Shown: in pieces, positions 45,324-55,016 of the stretch
How positions within the stretch are numbered: position 1 is the first letter of the stretch
Layout of the letters: each line of letters starts with the position of its first letter
Made by a program: the position numbers and the translations under genes
The notes under the pieces: generated by a model
The model's input: only the letters and a program-made list of their open reading frames with translations
Told to the model about the DNA's origin: nothing
Databases searched by the model: none
DNA from: Daejeonella sp. JGW-45
GTDB taxonomy: Bacteria > Bacteroidota > Bacteroidia > Sphingobacteriales > Sphingobacteriaceae
Direction of reading: 5' to 3'
DNA: 64,000 nt
Assembly: GCF_029360805.1 (NCBI RefSeq)
Contig: NZ_JARKNC010000001.1
Location: 658,070-722,069, forward strand

Positions 45324-46315
45324 TACAGTCCAAGTTTAGCTGATATTTCGAGCATACGTTCTATTGGCTTCCGAGCTTTTTCTATTATATCTGCAGGAAT
45401 AGTTACTTCCGGCAATCCATTCTTTAAACACAAATAAAGTTTTTCTAAGGTGTTTCGCTTCATATGCGGGCAGTCGTTACAAGCACACGCATTATCAGGT
45501 GGCGCCGGAATAAAAACTTTACCCGGATTGGCCTTCTCCATCTGATGTATTATTCCGCTTTCTGTAGCAACGATAAACTCTTTTGCGGGATCGTTTATAG
45601 TGTACTTTAACAACCCTGTTGTCGAGCCAATATAATCGGCCATCTGTAATACTACCTCTTCACATTCAGGGTGTGCTATAAACTTTGCATCCGGATGCCG
45701 GGCTTTTAGCTTCATAATCCGTTGCTGCGAGAAAATTTCGTGTACCATACAGGCACCATTCCACAGCACCAGATCCCTGCCTGTTTTTCTCGCTACCCAT
45801 GCACCTAAATTTCGATCCGGACCAAAAATAATCTTCTGATCTTTTGGCAAGCTTTCCACTATTTGCACCGCATTGGATGATGTACACACAATGTCGCTCA
45901 AAGCTTTTAGTTCCGCTGTACAATTCACATAGGTTATCACCAGGTGATCCGGATACTTTTCTTTAAACTTGGCAAATAGCTTCGGCGGACAACTATCTGA
46001 TAAAGAACACCCTGCTTTTAAATCTGGAAGTAAAACCTTCTTCTCAGGAGATAATATTTTGGCTGTTTCGGCCATAAAATGAACTCCTGCAAAAACGATT
46101 ATGTCAGCATCAGTTTTTGCTGCTTCCTGGGATAGACCCAGACTATCCCCAATGTAATCTGCGATATCCTGGATATCAGGTTCCTGATAATAATGAGCCA
46201 GTATAACAGCATTTTTTTCCTTTTTTAGCCGGTTAATCTCAGAAAAAAGATCCAGCGCCGGATCGATCGGTTCATCAATAAAACCTTTAATATTTAGTTC
46301 GTCTAAGGTATTCAT
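45323..46315 (-). CDS. nadA: Quinolinate synthase A
   Basis: 330 residues. Condenses iminoaspartate with dihydroxyacetone phosphate using a 4Fe-4S cluster. Three conserved Cys regions are visible: [30 protein letters not shown] and [30 protein letters not shown] and [11 protein letters not shown] are further family marks. It diverges from nadB across a 409-bp AT-rich region and is coupled to the symporter gene. Confidence 0.97.
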   Translation of the reverse strand: MNTLDELNIKGFIDEPIDPALDLFSEINRLKKEKNAVILAHYYQEPDIQDIADYIGDSLGLSQEAAKTDADIIVFAGVHFMAETAKILSPEKKVLLPDLKAGCSLSDSCPPKLFAKFKEKYPDHLVITYVNCTAELKALSDIVCTSSNAVQIVESLPKDQKIIFGPDRNLGAWVARKTGRDLVLWNGACMVHEIFSQQRIMKLKARHPDAKFIAHPECEEVVLQMADYIGSTTGLLKYTINDPAKEFIVATESGIIHQMEKANPGKVFIPAPPDNACACNDCPHMKRNTLEKLYLCLKNGLPEVTIPADIIEKARKPIERMLEISAKLGL

Positions 46316-46724
46316 TTATCAACTATTCAATAAATACAATTTAATATTTAGAATAAATTCTATTGTTTATTAGGGTGTTGGTTATGTTAGAAAAAGAGGA
46401 TACTATTTATATAAATAATTGTTTTTAATTAATTATTAACAATATTTAAACATTTTTTAACTATTATCTGCCTGATTATTAAATATTTTACTATTCCTAA
46501 TATTTCTTATAAAATATTATATGTGCAGTTTTTTAGAAGCTAAAGAAGTGGAATACTTTCAATATTAATCTCAAAACTATTTCAAAAATAAACTAAATTC
46601 AGATTAAACGGTTCAATTGCTAACCTGTTTGTAAATTATTCAACTAGTATTACTACTAAATTAACATCTTTGACTGTGTTGTTAACATAGAGCGTCAATA
46701 GCTAATTTACATATATATAATAGC
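46316..46724. promoter_or_regulatory. AT-rich divergent regulatory region between nadA and nadB
   Basis: 409 bp, strikingly AT-rich, with no credible gene. It contains repeated TTAACAT elements before nadB (near 46660 and 46681) and a TGTTAACA palindrome, but I could not find exact TAnnTTTG boxes for either gene. It is probably a shared control region for NAD synthesis; the regulator is unknown. Confidence 0.5.
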
Positions 46725-48314
46725 ATGAAGAATGTTGATTTCCTTGTTGTAGGATCTGGAATAGCAGGACTTAGTTTTGCACTGAAGGCTGCTAAATTCG
46801 GTAAGGTTCTGATAGTTACAAAGGCAAATGAAGATGAATCTAACACTAAGTATGCTCAAGGTGGGGTTGCTGTAGTTGTTGATAAAGAGGAAGATTCTTT
46901 TGATAAGCATATAGAGGATACGCTTATAGCCGGAGATGGCTTATGTGATAAACGGATTGTAGAGATTGTTGTAACGGAAGGACCTGAGAGAATAGATGAA
47001 ATAATTAAGTATGGCACTCATTTCGACAAAACGAAGCAGGGTATTTTTGATCTGGCCAGGGAAGGGGGGCATTCGGAAAGCAGAGTGTTGCATTATAAGG
47101 ATATAACCGGTTTCGAGATAGAACGAGCTTTATTGGATAAGATTCATAAGGACCCTAATATTGAGATATTAACTCATTACTTTGCTGTTGAGCTTATAAC
47201 CCAACATCATACTGGTGACTTTGTTGATAAGCGGTCTGAAGATATTCAATGCTATGGTATATATGCCTTGAATACAGCGTCGGGTAAAGTCGAGAAGTTT
47301 CTTTCAAGGGTAACTCTAATGGCCTCAGGCGGTGCAGGCCATATATATTCAACCACAACAAATCCTGTTATAGCTACAGGCGATGGTATAGCGATGGTAT
47401 ATAGGGCAAAAGGCAAGGTGAGGAATATGGAGTTTATTCAGTTTCATCCAACTGCATTATATAATCCAGGTGAGTATCCATCTTTTTTAATTTCTGAAGC
47501 GGTGAGAGGTTTCGGTGGTGTTCTGAGAACCAGGAACGGTGACGAGTTCATGCAGTACTATGATGACAGATTGTCGTTAGCGCCACGGGATATAGTCGCG
47601 CGGGCAATTGATGCGGAAATGAAGAAATCCGGGGATGATTTCGTTTATCTGGATATACGGCACCGGGATAAGGCGGACATATTGCAACACTTTCCTAATA
47701 TATATGCGAAGTGCTTAAGTATCGGATTGGATATGACAAAGGATCTTATACCTGTAACGCCTGCAGCTCATTATATGTGCGGCGGTATTATGGTTGATGA
47801 GTTTGGCAGGTCATCTATTCATCGTCTGTATGCTTGCGGCGAGTGCTCATCCACCGGTTTACACGGCGCTAACAGGCTGGCTTCAAATTCGCTTTTGGAA
47901 GCACCGGTCTTTGCACACAGAATTTTTGAAGATGCTGTGAGAACTTTTAAGGATAATATTATTCCTGATAATATTCCTGAATGGGACGAAACCGATACCA
48001 GATTGTCAAACGAGGATATTTTGGTAACACACAACCTCCGGGAGACCCAAAAAGTTATGAGTGATTACGTGGGGATCGTAAGGTCGGATTTCAGGCTGGA
48101 TCGGGCTTTAAGAAGGCTCGGTCTTCTTCATGAGGAAACAGAAAGTTTTTATAAGAAAACGACTTTATCTGTTAAGTTGTGCGAGCTTAGAAATGTAATT
48201 CAGAATGCCTATTTAGTAATTAAGTCGGCAATGTTGCGTAAAGAAAGCCGGGGCCTCCACTATACCACTGATTACGAGGCACACGCGCAGGAACCACATG
48301 ATACCGTTTTTTAG
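46725..48314 (+). CDS. nadB: L-aspartate oxidase
   Basis: 529 residues. FAD enzyme making iminoaspartate for quinolinate. Motifs: GSGIAGLSFALKAAKFG (FAD), SNTKYAQGG, REGGHSESRVLH, FHPTALY and AAHYMCGGI. The C-terminal helical bundle is complete. It diverges from nadA; the gamma-carbonic anhydrase gene follows nine bases after the stop. Confidence 0.97.
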   Translation: MKNVDFLVVGSGIAGLSFALKAAKFGKVLIVTKANEDESNTKYAQGGVAVVVDKEEDSFDKHIEDTLIAGDGLCDKRIVEIVVTEGPERIDEIIKYGTHFDKTKQGIFDLAREGGHSESRVLHYKDITGFEIERALLDKIHKDPNIEILTHYFAVELITQHHTGDFVDKRSEDIQCYGIYALNTASGKVEKFLSRVTLMASGGAGHIYSTTTNPVIATGDGIAMVYRAKGKVRNMEFIQFHPTALYNPGEYPSFLISEAVRGFGGVLRTRNGDEFMQYYDDRLSLAPRDIVARAIDAEMKKSGDDFVYLDIRHRDKADILQHFPNIYAKCLSIGLDMTKDLIPVTPAAHYMCGGIMVDEFGRSSIHRLYACGECSSTGLHGANRLASNSLLEAPVFAHRIFEDAVRTFKDNIIPDNIPEWDETDTRLSNEDILVTHNLRETQKVMSDYVGIVRSDFRLDRALRRLGLLHEETESFYKKTTLSVKLCELRNVIQNAYLVIKSAMLRKESRGLHYTTDYEAHAQEPHDTVF

Positions 48315-48323
48315 TTTTCAGAC

Positions 48324-48845
48324 ATGCCGTTAATACTTCCAGTTAAAGATGTAAGTCCTCAGATAGGTGAGAATTGTTTTGTTGCAGAAAATGCAACTAT
48401 TGTTGGAGATGTTGTGTTGGGCGAAAACTGCTCTGTATGGTTCAATGCTGTTGTGAGAGGTGATGTGAATTATATCAGAATCGGCAACAATACAAACATA
48501 CAGGATGGAGCTGTGATTCATTGTACCTATCTAAAGGCAGGAACCGATATTGGAAGCAATGTTTCGATAGGCCACAATGCCTTGGTTCACGGCTGTAAAT
48601 TACACGATCACGTTCTTATTGGCATGGGAGCGATTGTGATGGATAAGGCTGTTGTTCAGGATTTCTGCATTATTGGCGCGGGGGCCATCGTGTTGGAGAA
48701 CACAATTTGCGAATCCGGATATCTATATGCCGGGATACCAGCCCGTAAGATTAAGCCGCTTAGTGAAGAACAGATGGAAATGCTACGAAAATTGCCGCAA
48801 AATTATATCATGTATTCTGGTTGGTTTAGCCCGGATCAGGTTTAG
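48324..48845 (+). CDS. Gamma-carbonic anhydrase family protein (left-handed beta-helix)
   Basis: 173 residues of hexapeptide repeats (SVWFNAVVRGDVNYIRIGNNTNIQDG, VSIGHNALVHGCKLHDHVLIGMGAIVMD) with the three zinc-type histidines (HCT, GHNALVHGC). It matches the YrdA/PaaY group; carbonic anhydrase activity is not certain. It lies nine bases after nadB, and its 3' end overlaps the convergent Big_5 lipoprotein gene by 20 bp. Confidence 0.9.
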   Translation: MPLILPVKDVSPQIGENCFVAENATIVGDVVLGENCSVWFNAVVRGDVNYIRIGNNTNIQDGAVIHCTYLKAGTDIGSNVSIGHNALVHGCKLHDHVLIGMGAIVMDKAVVQDFCIIGAGAIVLENTICESGYLYAGIPARKIKPLSEEQMEMLRKLPQNYIMYSGWFSPDQV

Positions 48846-50460
48846 GTATAACCAGCGTTTCTTCGAGATCCCAATTGGGTCGCAGTGAAATTATCTTGTC
48901 AAACGTCCAGGCTTTCTCCGGCTGTAGCTTCTCATATATATTGCCGGTATCCCATATCCCGTTTTTGTTTTCGTCATAGATCACCCTTATGCGATATTTT
49001 GCGGTTGGATAGGTTAAGTAATGGAGTGTTGTATTCTGACTCACTACATCCTGCCTGTAAATGGTTTCTTTCTCATCCATCCATTGAACGATATAATTTT
49101 TTAAACTATCAGGTGTTTGCACCTTAATGGTGATGTTTCCATAGTTTTCTTCAGTATCAAGGGTAAACCGTTTGATATATAATTTGGATCTGTTTCCAAA
49201 GATATCGGTAAAGGCATTCTCATTAAATCGCAGAATATATTCTTTACCTAACTTCCAGGGGTACCGGAGTCTATACAGGCGAGCGCTGTCTATCCGGCTT
49301 AGTTGGTACTGTACGACGACAGAATCCTCCATTAGAATAATTTGCGATTCCTGAGCAGTTCTTACAGGAGCCGACATTCGTAAGGTAATGTCGGATTTTG
49401 GTTTTAACTTGGTTCCTGTAATGTTATCAGTAATAAGTACCGAACGAGCGTAGGTGTCTTTTTTATTTCTCCTGAGGATTACTGTATCTACGGGTATTTC
49501 GTTATCAGAAACCATAACTTTAAGCGAATCGAATGTGAGTTCATGGAGCCATATAAAGGCAGAGTCCCGGGTATTGTTTATTTCATATTTCTTTCGAAGA
49601 TCAAGCTCCACAGGTTGTATTATAGCAACTTGTGGCTTCTGAAGAGGCTTGTTGAAGGTGAGCAATATCCGGCCATCGGATTCTATTTTTCTGTCTGTTA
49701 CCGCAAATGCTCTTGGAACTGCCTTAAATACTTCTAACTGTATGTCATTAATATTTTTGTTCAGGACAATTGGATCCTTCAGAAAACCTATCTCTTCATT
49801 TTGACCATTATATATACGGTCTCCACCACCCTGCTCGTTCAGGGCGTAAATTCTATAGGTGTCCTCACGCAGATTTTTCATACTAAATCTGCCAGCTGAG
49901 TCTGTGGTAGTGAAGAAGCTAGCTCTTTTTTTTCCAAAAAGTGAATCCTGGCTGAGCGGTAGGATAAATACTGTTACATCTTTTAAGTTCTCGCGGGTCA
50001 GTGAATTTTTTACTGTTCCGCTTAAGGAAAGGGAATCGAGCTCGTCTCCGGTAGCAAAGACATAGGTGTAATTTTGCAGGACGTTCGTTTCGTTGACATC
50101 TGCTATAGCTTTTCCAAAGTTTATTGTATACGTTGTGTTTGCCTCAAGGGGCTTATTAAATTTTACTTCCAGGCGTTGCTTTTTGGCTTTGAACTCCGGG
50201 AATATTTCAAGTGCCGGTGTAATGCTTACTTCGGTAAATTCGTTGCTAAGTTTTATAAATTCGTCGAACTCGATATGGATCTCTTGTGCAGAAAAATTCC
50301 GGGTCAGATTTTTGGGAGTTTCTTTCAGAATTTTTGGCGGGATGCTGTCACGGGGCCCTCCGGTAGGAGATTGTATGCTGGCGCACGATGTAAACAGGAT
50401 AAACAGCATAGTTACACATAGAAGATAGGTAAGAAATATATGCCTTTGAAAATTTGCCAT
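48826..50460 (-). CDS. Ig-like (Big_5) domain lipoprotein
   Basis: 544 residues. The signal peptide ends in a lipobox (LFTSCAS), then SPTGGPRDSIPPKIL leads into a Big_5/SbsA Ig-like domain typical of a widespread Bacteroidota lipoprotein. A carboxypeptidase-regulatory segment (DSAGRFSMKNLREDTYRIYALNEQGGG) lies in the middle. Surface or periplasmic protein of unknown function. Overlaps the gamma-carbonic anhydrase gene by 20 bp at the 3' ends. Confidence 0.85.
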   Translation of the reverse strand: MANFQRHIFLTYLLCVTMLFILFTSCASIQSPTGGPRDSIPPKILKETPKNLTRNFSAQEIHIEFDEFIKLSNEFTEVSITPALEIFPEFKAKKQRLEVKFNKPLEANTTYTINFGKAIADVNETNVLQNYTYVFATGDELDSLSLSGTVKNSLTRENLKDVTVFILPLSQDSLFGKKRASFFTTTDSAGRFSMKNLREDTYRIYALNEQGGGDRIYNGQNEEIGFLKDPIVLNKNINDIQLEVFKAVPRAFAVTDRKIESDGRILLTFNKPLQKPQVAIIQPVELDLRKKYEINNTRDSAFIWLHELTFDSLKVMVSDNEIPVDTVILRRNKKDTYARSVLITDNITGTKLKPKSDITLRMSAPVRTAQESQIILMEDSVVVQYQLSRIDSARLYRLRYPWKLGKEYILRFNENAFTDIFGNRSKLYIKRFTLDTEENYGNITIKVQTPDSLKNYIVQWMDEKETIYRQDVVSQNTTLHYLTYPTAKYRIRVIYDENKNGIWDTGNIYEKLQPEKAWTFDKIISLRPNWDLEETLVIPKPDPG

Positions 50461-50504
50461 TTATAAGCCTTTAGAGAGAATATATGTCGATTCGGAGGTT
50501 TATG

Positions 50505-50512
50505 TATATTTG
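50505..50512 (+). promoter_or_regulatory. Orphan TAnnTTTG box pointing into the mnmG 3' end
   Basis: TATATTTG on the plus strand in the 133-bp spacer between two minus-strand genes. No plus-strand gene follows, so any transcript would run antisense to mnmG, or it may be a chance match. Confidence 0.25.
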
Positions 50513-50572
50513 ATAGGAGAAAGTGGTTTAGAGCGCATCAAATTAATTCACGCCGATTGTTTTATAAGTCGC

Positions 50573-50602
50573 TGAAAAACAGATAGTTAAAGCTTATCTG
50601 TT
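50573..50602 (-). terminator. Rho-independent-like terminator of mnmG
   Basis: AACAGATA (50578-50585) pairs with TATCTGTT (50595-50602) with a nine-base loop, overlapping the mnmG stop. On the minus strand the stem runs into five Ts. The stem is AT-rich, so efficiency may be modest. Confidence 0.6.
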
Positions 50603-52456
50603 CATATGAACCATTAAAACTGAAATATCTGAGGGCGAAACGCCCGAAATTCGTGACGCCTGTCCAAGGGTTTGCGGCTTTATTTTCATAAGCTTTTCTC
50701 GTGCTTCTTTTGAAAGGGATACAAGCTTTAAATAATCAAATTCCGTATTGATGTGCTGATCTTCCATTTTCTTCATTTTGGCTACTATTTCTAATTCCTT
50801 TTCAAAGTAGCTTTCGTATTTTATTTTTATCTCGGCTTGTTCTACCGTTTCCAAATCAAATTCTTTTAAGAGCCTGTCAAGTTCAGTATCCGATTCACGG
50901 ATATTGTCAAATCCGATTTGAGGGCGGGTGATGAGCTGGACCATTTTAACGCTTTGACTTATTCCCGGTGTTCCTGCTTTTTCAAGAACAGGATTGACCC
51001 TTTCCGGTTCTATTGAGGTAGATTTGAGGTATTTCACTATACGTTCAGCATTCTCGACCTTTTCTTCTACTTTTCTTAAGCGTTGGTCGGAAATTAAGCC
51101 GAGTTCATGACCTATTGGACTTAACCTTACATCTGCATTATCTTGTCTCAGCAGTAATCGATGCTCAGCTCGGGAAGTAAACATGCGATAGGGTTCCTCG
51201 GTTCCTTTGGTAACAAGGTCATCAATAAGAACTCCAATATACGATTCGGCTCTTTTCAGAATAAGTGACTCTTGCTGATTTATACTTCGATGAGCATTTA
51301 TTCCGGCAATGAAACCCTGGCAGGCTGCTTCCTCATAGCCAGTAGTGCCGTTAATTTGGCCGGCAAAAAATAGATTTTTAATTTTCTTAGTCTCCAGACT
51401 AAGCTTTAATTGTGTTGGGGGAAAGAAGTCATATTCAATAGCGTACCCCGGTCTGAACATTTTAGCATTCTCGAAGCCCGGTATTTGGGTTAAAGCCCGG
51501 TATTGGACGTCTTCAGGAAGCGATGTTGAAAAACCGTTTACATATATTTCTACGGTGTTCCAACCCTCTGGTTCAACAAAGATCTGATGCCGGTCCCGTT
51601 CTGCGAAACGGTTTATTTTATCTTCAATGGACGGACAGTACCTTGGACCAAGTCCTTTGATCCGACCGGTAAACATTGGCGACTTTTCAAATCCTTCTTT
51701 TAGGGTTTCATGAACGTTGCTATTGGTATAAGTTATCCAGCAGCAGCGCTGATCGGCCGGTAGGTCGACATCGGTATATGAAAATCTGCCTCTTTTGGGA
51801 TCGCCCCATTGCTCTTCCATTTTTGAATAATCGAGTGACCTTCCGTCGACGCGGGGAGGTGTACCGGTTTTCATCCTCCCAGCTTCAAATCCCAGGTTTA
51901 CTAATTGCTCTGTGATTCCCGTGGCTGCTTTCTCGCCGGTTCTTCCTCCACCAAACCGCTTTTCGCCAATATGGATGAGTCCATTAAGAAACGTACCGTT
52001 GGTTAATACCACCGCGTTAGCTTTAATTTCAATTCCCAATGAAGTTTTTACGCCACAGACCATTTCGTTTTCAGTTAAAAGGCCTACTACGGTATCTTGC
52101 CAGAAGTCTACATTTGGTGTTTGTTCCAACATTAGCCTCCATTCTTCAGCGAACCTCATTCGATCGATTTGGGCACGAGGACTCCACATAGCTGGCCCTT
52201 TGGAACTATTAAGCATTCTGAATTGAATGGTTGTTTTATCGGAGATGATTCCAGAATATCCCCCCAAAGCATCTATCTCACGAACGATCTGGCCTTTTGC
52301 TACCCCACCCATGGCGGGATTACAACTCATTTGGGCTATTGTGCCCATATTCATTGTAATTAAGAGGACCTTAGATCCCAGATTTGCAGCAGCAGCGGCA
52401 GCCTCACATCCGGCGTGGCCTGCGCCAACGACAATTATATCGTATTTTTCAAACAT
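50594..52456 (-). CDS. mnmG: tRNA U34 carboxymethylaminomethyl modification enzyme MnmG
   Basis: 620 residues. FAD enzyme that modifies the wobble uridine of tRNAs with MnmE. Motifs: [11 protein letters not shown] (FAD), [42 protein letters not shown] and [11 protein letters not shown]. Its promoter region carries two parS sites (52464-52523). mnmG (gidA) is classically near replication origins, which fits the parS sites. Confidence 0.97.
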   Translation of the reverse strand: MFEKYDIIVVGAGHAGCEAAAAAANLGSKVLLITMNMGTIAQMSCNPAMGGVAKGQIVREIDALGGYSGIISDKTTIQFRMLNSSKGPAMWSPRAQIDRMRFAEEWRLMLEQTPNVDFWQDTVVGLLTENEMVCGVKTSLGIEIKANAVVLTNGTFLNGLIHIGEKRFGGGRTGEKAATGITEQLVNLGFEAGRMKTGTPPRVDGRSLDYSKMEEQWGDPKRGRFSYTDVDLPADQRCCWITYTNSNVHETLKEGFEKSPMFTGRIKGLGPRYCPSIEDKINRFAERDRHQIFVEPEGWNTVEIYVNGFSTSLPEDVQYRALTQIPGFENAKMFRPGYAIEYDFFPPTQLKLSLETKKIKNLFFAGQINGTTGYEEAACQGFIAGINAHRSINQQESLILKRAESYIGVLIDDLVTKGTEEPYRMFTSRAEHRLLLRQDNADVRLSPIGHELGLISDQRLRKVEEKVENAERIVKYLKSTSIEPERVNPVLEKAGTPGISQSVKMVQLITRPQIGFDNIRESDTELDRLLKEFDLETVEQAEIKIKYESYFEKELEIVAKMKKMEDQHINTEFDYLKLVSLSKEAREKLMKIKPQTLGQASRISGVSPSDISVLMVHMNR

Positions 52457-52463
52457 AATTTAA

Positions 52464-52479
52464 TGTTCCACGTGGAACA
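52464..52479. other. parS: parS site 1 (ParB-binding palindrome)
   Basis: TGTTCCACGTGGAACA, a perfect 16-bp palindrome matching the widely conserved ParB site TGTTNCACGTGAAACA except for its symmetric GG/CC variant. It lies between the predicted mnmG -7 box and the ATG, covering the expected transcription start. Confidence 0.88.
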
Positions 52480-52483
52480 ACTA

Positions 52484-52491
52484 CAAATTTA
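52484..52491 (-). promoter_or_regulatory. TAnnTTTG (-7) box for mnmG
   Basis: TAAATTTG on the minus strand, 27 bp before the mnmG ATG and between the two parS sites. Confidence 0.5.
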
Positions 52492-52501
52492 CCACTAAAA
52501 T

Positions 52502-52509
52502 TATTCATG
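52502..52509 (-). other. Short spacer between mnmG and ABC-F genes
   Basis: The whole 97-bp spacer (52457-52553) is occupied by the two parS sites and the mnmG promoter. The ABC-F gene ends at 52554 on the same strand, with no recognisable terminator before the parS pair. Confidence 0.4.
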
Positions 52510-52525
52510 TTTCACGTGAAACATG
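52506..52525. other. parS: parS site 2 within a 20-bp palindrome
   Basis: CATGTTTCACGTGAAACATG; its inner 16 bp (52508-52523) match the parS consensus TGTTNCACGTGAAACA exactly. Its centre is 44 bp from that of site 1, about four DNA turns. It covers the region where a -33 element of mnmG would be expected. Confidence 0.92.
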
Positions 52526-52553
52526 TGAACATGCTTCGTAACAGCTTGAAATA

Positions 52554-54407
52554 TTAATCTGTTAGTTCGAGCCATCGAAGTGTTTTGTCATCAATACTTT
52601 CCTTTTTGGCCTGTATAGCAGTGGCTATTTCAGAAAGCTCTATATGATCAGTTATTCCGGAATTTAAACGTTCAGTAAGTTTAACGACATCAGCCTCTAA
52701 TAATTTTATCGAGACTTCGATATCTTTTAACTCTTTTTCGTCTTTGAATGAAAGTTTCTTTTTTAAAGGCGCAATGTTTTCGCGTCTGATCTCTTGAGCA
52801 GGATTAACCTTAGTTGGTTTTTTAAGGTCGTCCTGCTCAAGCCTGTAGTCTGTATAATTACCGGAATAAACTCTCACTCTTCCCTCTCCTTCCAGAATGA
52901 ACAGCTGGTCAGTTAAACGGTCGATAAGGTACCTGTCGTGGGAAACAAGCATCAAAATACCAGGGAAGTTGATCAAAAAGTCTTCCAGAACGTTTAGGGT
53001 ATCAATATCAAGATCGTTGGTAGGCTCATCGAGTATCATATAGTTTGGGTTCTTCATAAGGACCCGCATTAATTGAAGTCTTTTCTTTTCTCCGCCGCTA
53101 AGCCTGTTGACCAAACCGTATTGTTTTGCGGGAGGGAACAGGAAATGGGTGAGTACCTGGCTGGCGGTTAGATTCTTTCCATCAGCCATTGTAATATATT
53201 CTGCGACATTTTTAACTACATCGATAACCCTCTCCTCTTCTTTGAATTCAAGACCTCCCTGCCTGTAATATCCGAAAACCGTTGTTTCGCCTACACTAAC
53301 AGATCCGCTATCGGGTTTTAGCGCCCCGGTTATGATGTTCAGCAATGTCGATTTGCCGGTTCCGTTTTTACCCGCAACACCAATTCGATCCCCCTTTTTA
53401 AAAGTATAAGAGAAGTCGTTTATAATTTGCTTTCCGTTAAAAGATTTACTTACACGGTCAAGCTCAAGAATTTTATTACCCTGGCGGGACACGTTGACAC
53501 TTAATTCCAAATTTGACTTCGTCGCTCTCTCCTTAGTTTTTCCCTCGAGTTCATAAAAGGAATCTATCCTTGATTTTGATTTGGTCGTTCTGGCTTTTGG
53601 CTGCCGCCGCATCCATTCAAGTTCTTTTTTTAATAGATTAACGTTCTTGCTGAATGATGCATCTTCTGCTGCGGTTTGCTCAGCTTTTTTTTCAAGGTAG
53701 TAGCTGTAATTGCCATTAAATGCCTGTAGCCTTCCCCGGTCAAGTTCTATGATGCGAGAGGAAACATTGTCGAGAAAATACCGATCATGAGTAACTAGTA
53801 TAATGCTTTTTTGCCCGGTTGTCAGATAGCTTTCAAGCCATTCTATTGTTTCTATATCAAGATGATTGGTCGGTTCATCCAATATGTACACATCCGGATC
53901 ATCGATTAAAAGTTTTGCCAGAGCAAGCCGTTTTCGTTGTCCCCCGGATAAAGTGGAGATTTTCTGTTCAAGATTTTGAATACCCAGCCTGCCAAGAATA
54001 GTTTTTATCTCATATTCATATTCCCAGGCGTTCTCGGAACTCAGCTCGTCCATCAGCGTGTTAAGCAGGTTGTTGTCTGCAACAGGTTGATTAACAGCCT
54101 CTTCGTATTTTCTTATAAGCTGTTGACGTGTATTATCGATGGAGTAAATGAAATCAGTAATGGGTTCATGGTCGTTAAATTGGGGATCTTGCTCTAAGTA
54201 ACCGATTTTTAAATTCCGCTCGGTAACTACCTTCCCAACTGATGGCGCCAGTACACCCGAAAGTATTTTGAGAAGGGTCGATTTTCCAGTACCATTAATA
54301 CCGACCAATGCGACGCGCTCCCCTTTATTTATCCCGAAATATAGGTCAGAAAACAGCCAGTTATCATTAAAAGAATGGCCTAATTGTTCGGTAGATAAAA
54401 TGCTCAC
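52554..54407 (-). CDS. ABC-F family ATPase (Uup-like)
   Basis: 617 residues with two ABC domains and no membrane helices. First Walker A GINGTGKST, second GKNGTGKST; signatures LSGGQRKRL and LSGGEKKRL; the linker between the domains is charged (RRQPKARTTKSKSRID), and a C-terminal coiled coil follows (about 540-617). This matches Uup-type ABC-F factors that act on the ribosome. The start is GTG (54407). A TACCTTTG box on the minus strand (54502-54509) lies 94 bp upstream. Confidence 0.93.
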   Translation of the reverse strand: MSILSTEQLGHSFNDNWLFSDLYFGINKGERVALVGINGTGKSTLLKILSGVLAPSVGKVVTERNLKIGYLEQDPQFNDHEPITDFIYSIDNTRQQLIRKYEEAVNQPVADNNLLNTLMDELSSENAWEYEYEIKTILGRLGIQNLEQKISTLSGGQRKRLALAKLLIDDPDVYILDEPTNHLDIETIEWLESYLTTGQKSIILVTHDRYFLDNVSSRIIELDRGRLQAFNGNYSYYLEKKAEQTAAEDASFSKNVNLLKKELEWMRRQPKARTTKSKSRIDSFYELEGKTKERATKSNLELSVNVSRQGNKILELDRVSKSFNGKQIINDFSYTFKKGDRIGVAGKNGTGKSTLLNIITGALKPDSGSVSVGETTVFGYYRQGGLEFKEEERVIDVVKNVAEYITMADGKNLTASQVLTHFLFPPAKQYGLVNRLSGGEKKRLQLMRVLMKNPNYMILDEPTNDLDIDTLNVLEDFLINFPGILMLVSHDRYLIDRLTDQLFILEGEGRVRVYSGNYTDYRLEQDDLKKPTKVNPAQEIRRENIAPLKKKLSFKDEKELKDIEVSIKLLEADVVKLTERLNSGITDHIELSEIATAIQAKKESIDDKTLRWLELTD

Positions 54408-54501
54408 GTAATGATTTAATTATTGAAGAGTTTTTATTTGGTTGTAGTTATGATTGTTCTGCTTATTGCTCTTGGATAATTGAGCTTATCGTAAGCAAAT
54501 G

Positions 54502-54509
54502 CAAAGGTA
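54502..54509 (-). promoter_or_regulatory. TAnnTTTG (-7) box for the ABC-F gene
   Basis: TACCTTTG on the minus strand, 94 bp before the GTG start. It implies a leader of about 90 bases. It adjoins the palindromic ACAAAT-TAC-ATTTGT (54510-54524). Confidence 0.4.
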
Positions 54510-54584
54510 CAAATTACATTTGTGGAATAAATGTGATAAGCTTTGCTTCATGGATGCGCAGAGCCCTCAAATTGATTTCTGAAA

Positions 54585-55016
54585 TTAATCAGGTCTTCTA
54601 TCCAGGTAATAATTTTCCTTGCCGGTCATTATTGCTTTGGCCGACTTTCCTTTGTCAGGATAGCCTAGAAGATGCAGGACACCATGAATAATGACACGGT
54701 GCAATTCATCATTGAAAGCCACGTTAAAGATTAGCGCATTTTCGCGAACCCGGTCAATACTTATAAAAATGTCGCCAACTATATAGCCCGGTTGGTCACT
54801 GTTGTCAAAAGTAATTATGTCAGTTAAGGTATCATGATTAAGATACTGCTGGTTAATAGTCAACAGATAATTATCGCTGCAAAATATCAAATTGAGCTCG
54901 TGCAGGATAAAATGTTCAGATTCTATAGTTTCACTGACCCACTTCCGCAAACGACCTTTCTTCTTGACGTTGAAGGGTATATCTTCTGAAAAAAAGTTAA
55001 TAGGAATGCGGGGCAT
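54585..55016 (-). CDS. ybeY: Endoribonuclease YbeY
   Basis: 143 residues. 16S rRNA 3'-end maturation and ribosome quality control. Metal site HGVLHLLGYPD: His111 and His115 are kept, while the third usual His is Asp121 (DK), a variant seen in Bacteroidota. The ATG overlaps the stop of the RsbW-like gene (TAATG). Confidence 0.93.
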   Translation of the reverse strand: MPRIPINFFSEDIPFNVKKKGRLRKWVSETIESEHFILHELNLIFCSDNYLLTINQQYLNHDTLTDIITFDNSDQPGYIVGDIFISIDRVRENALIFNVAFNDELHRVIIHGVLHLLGYPDKGKSAKAIMTGKENYYLDRRPD

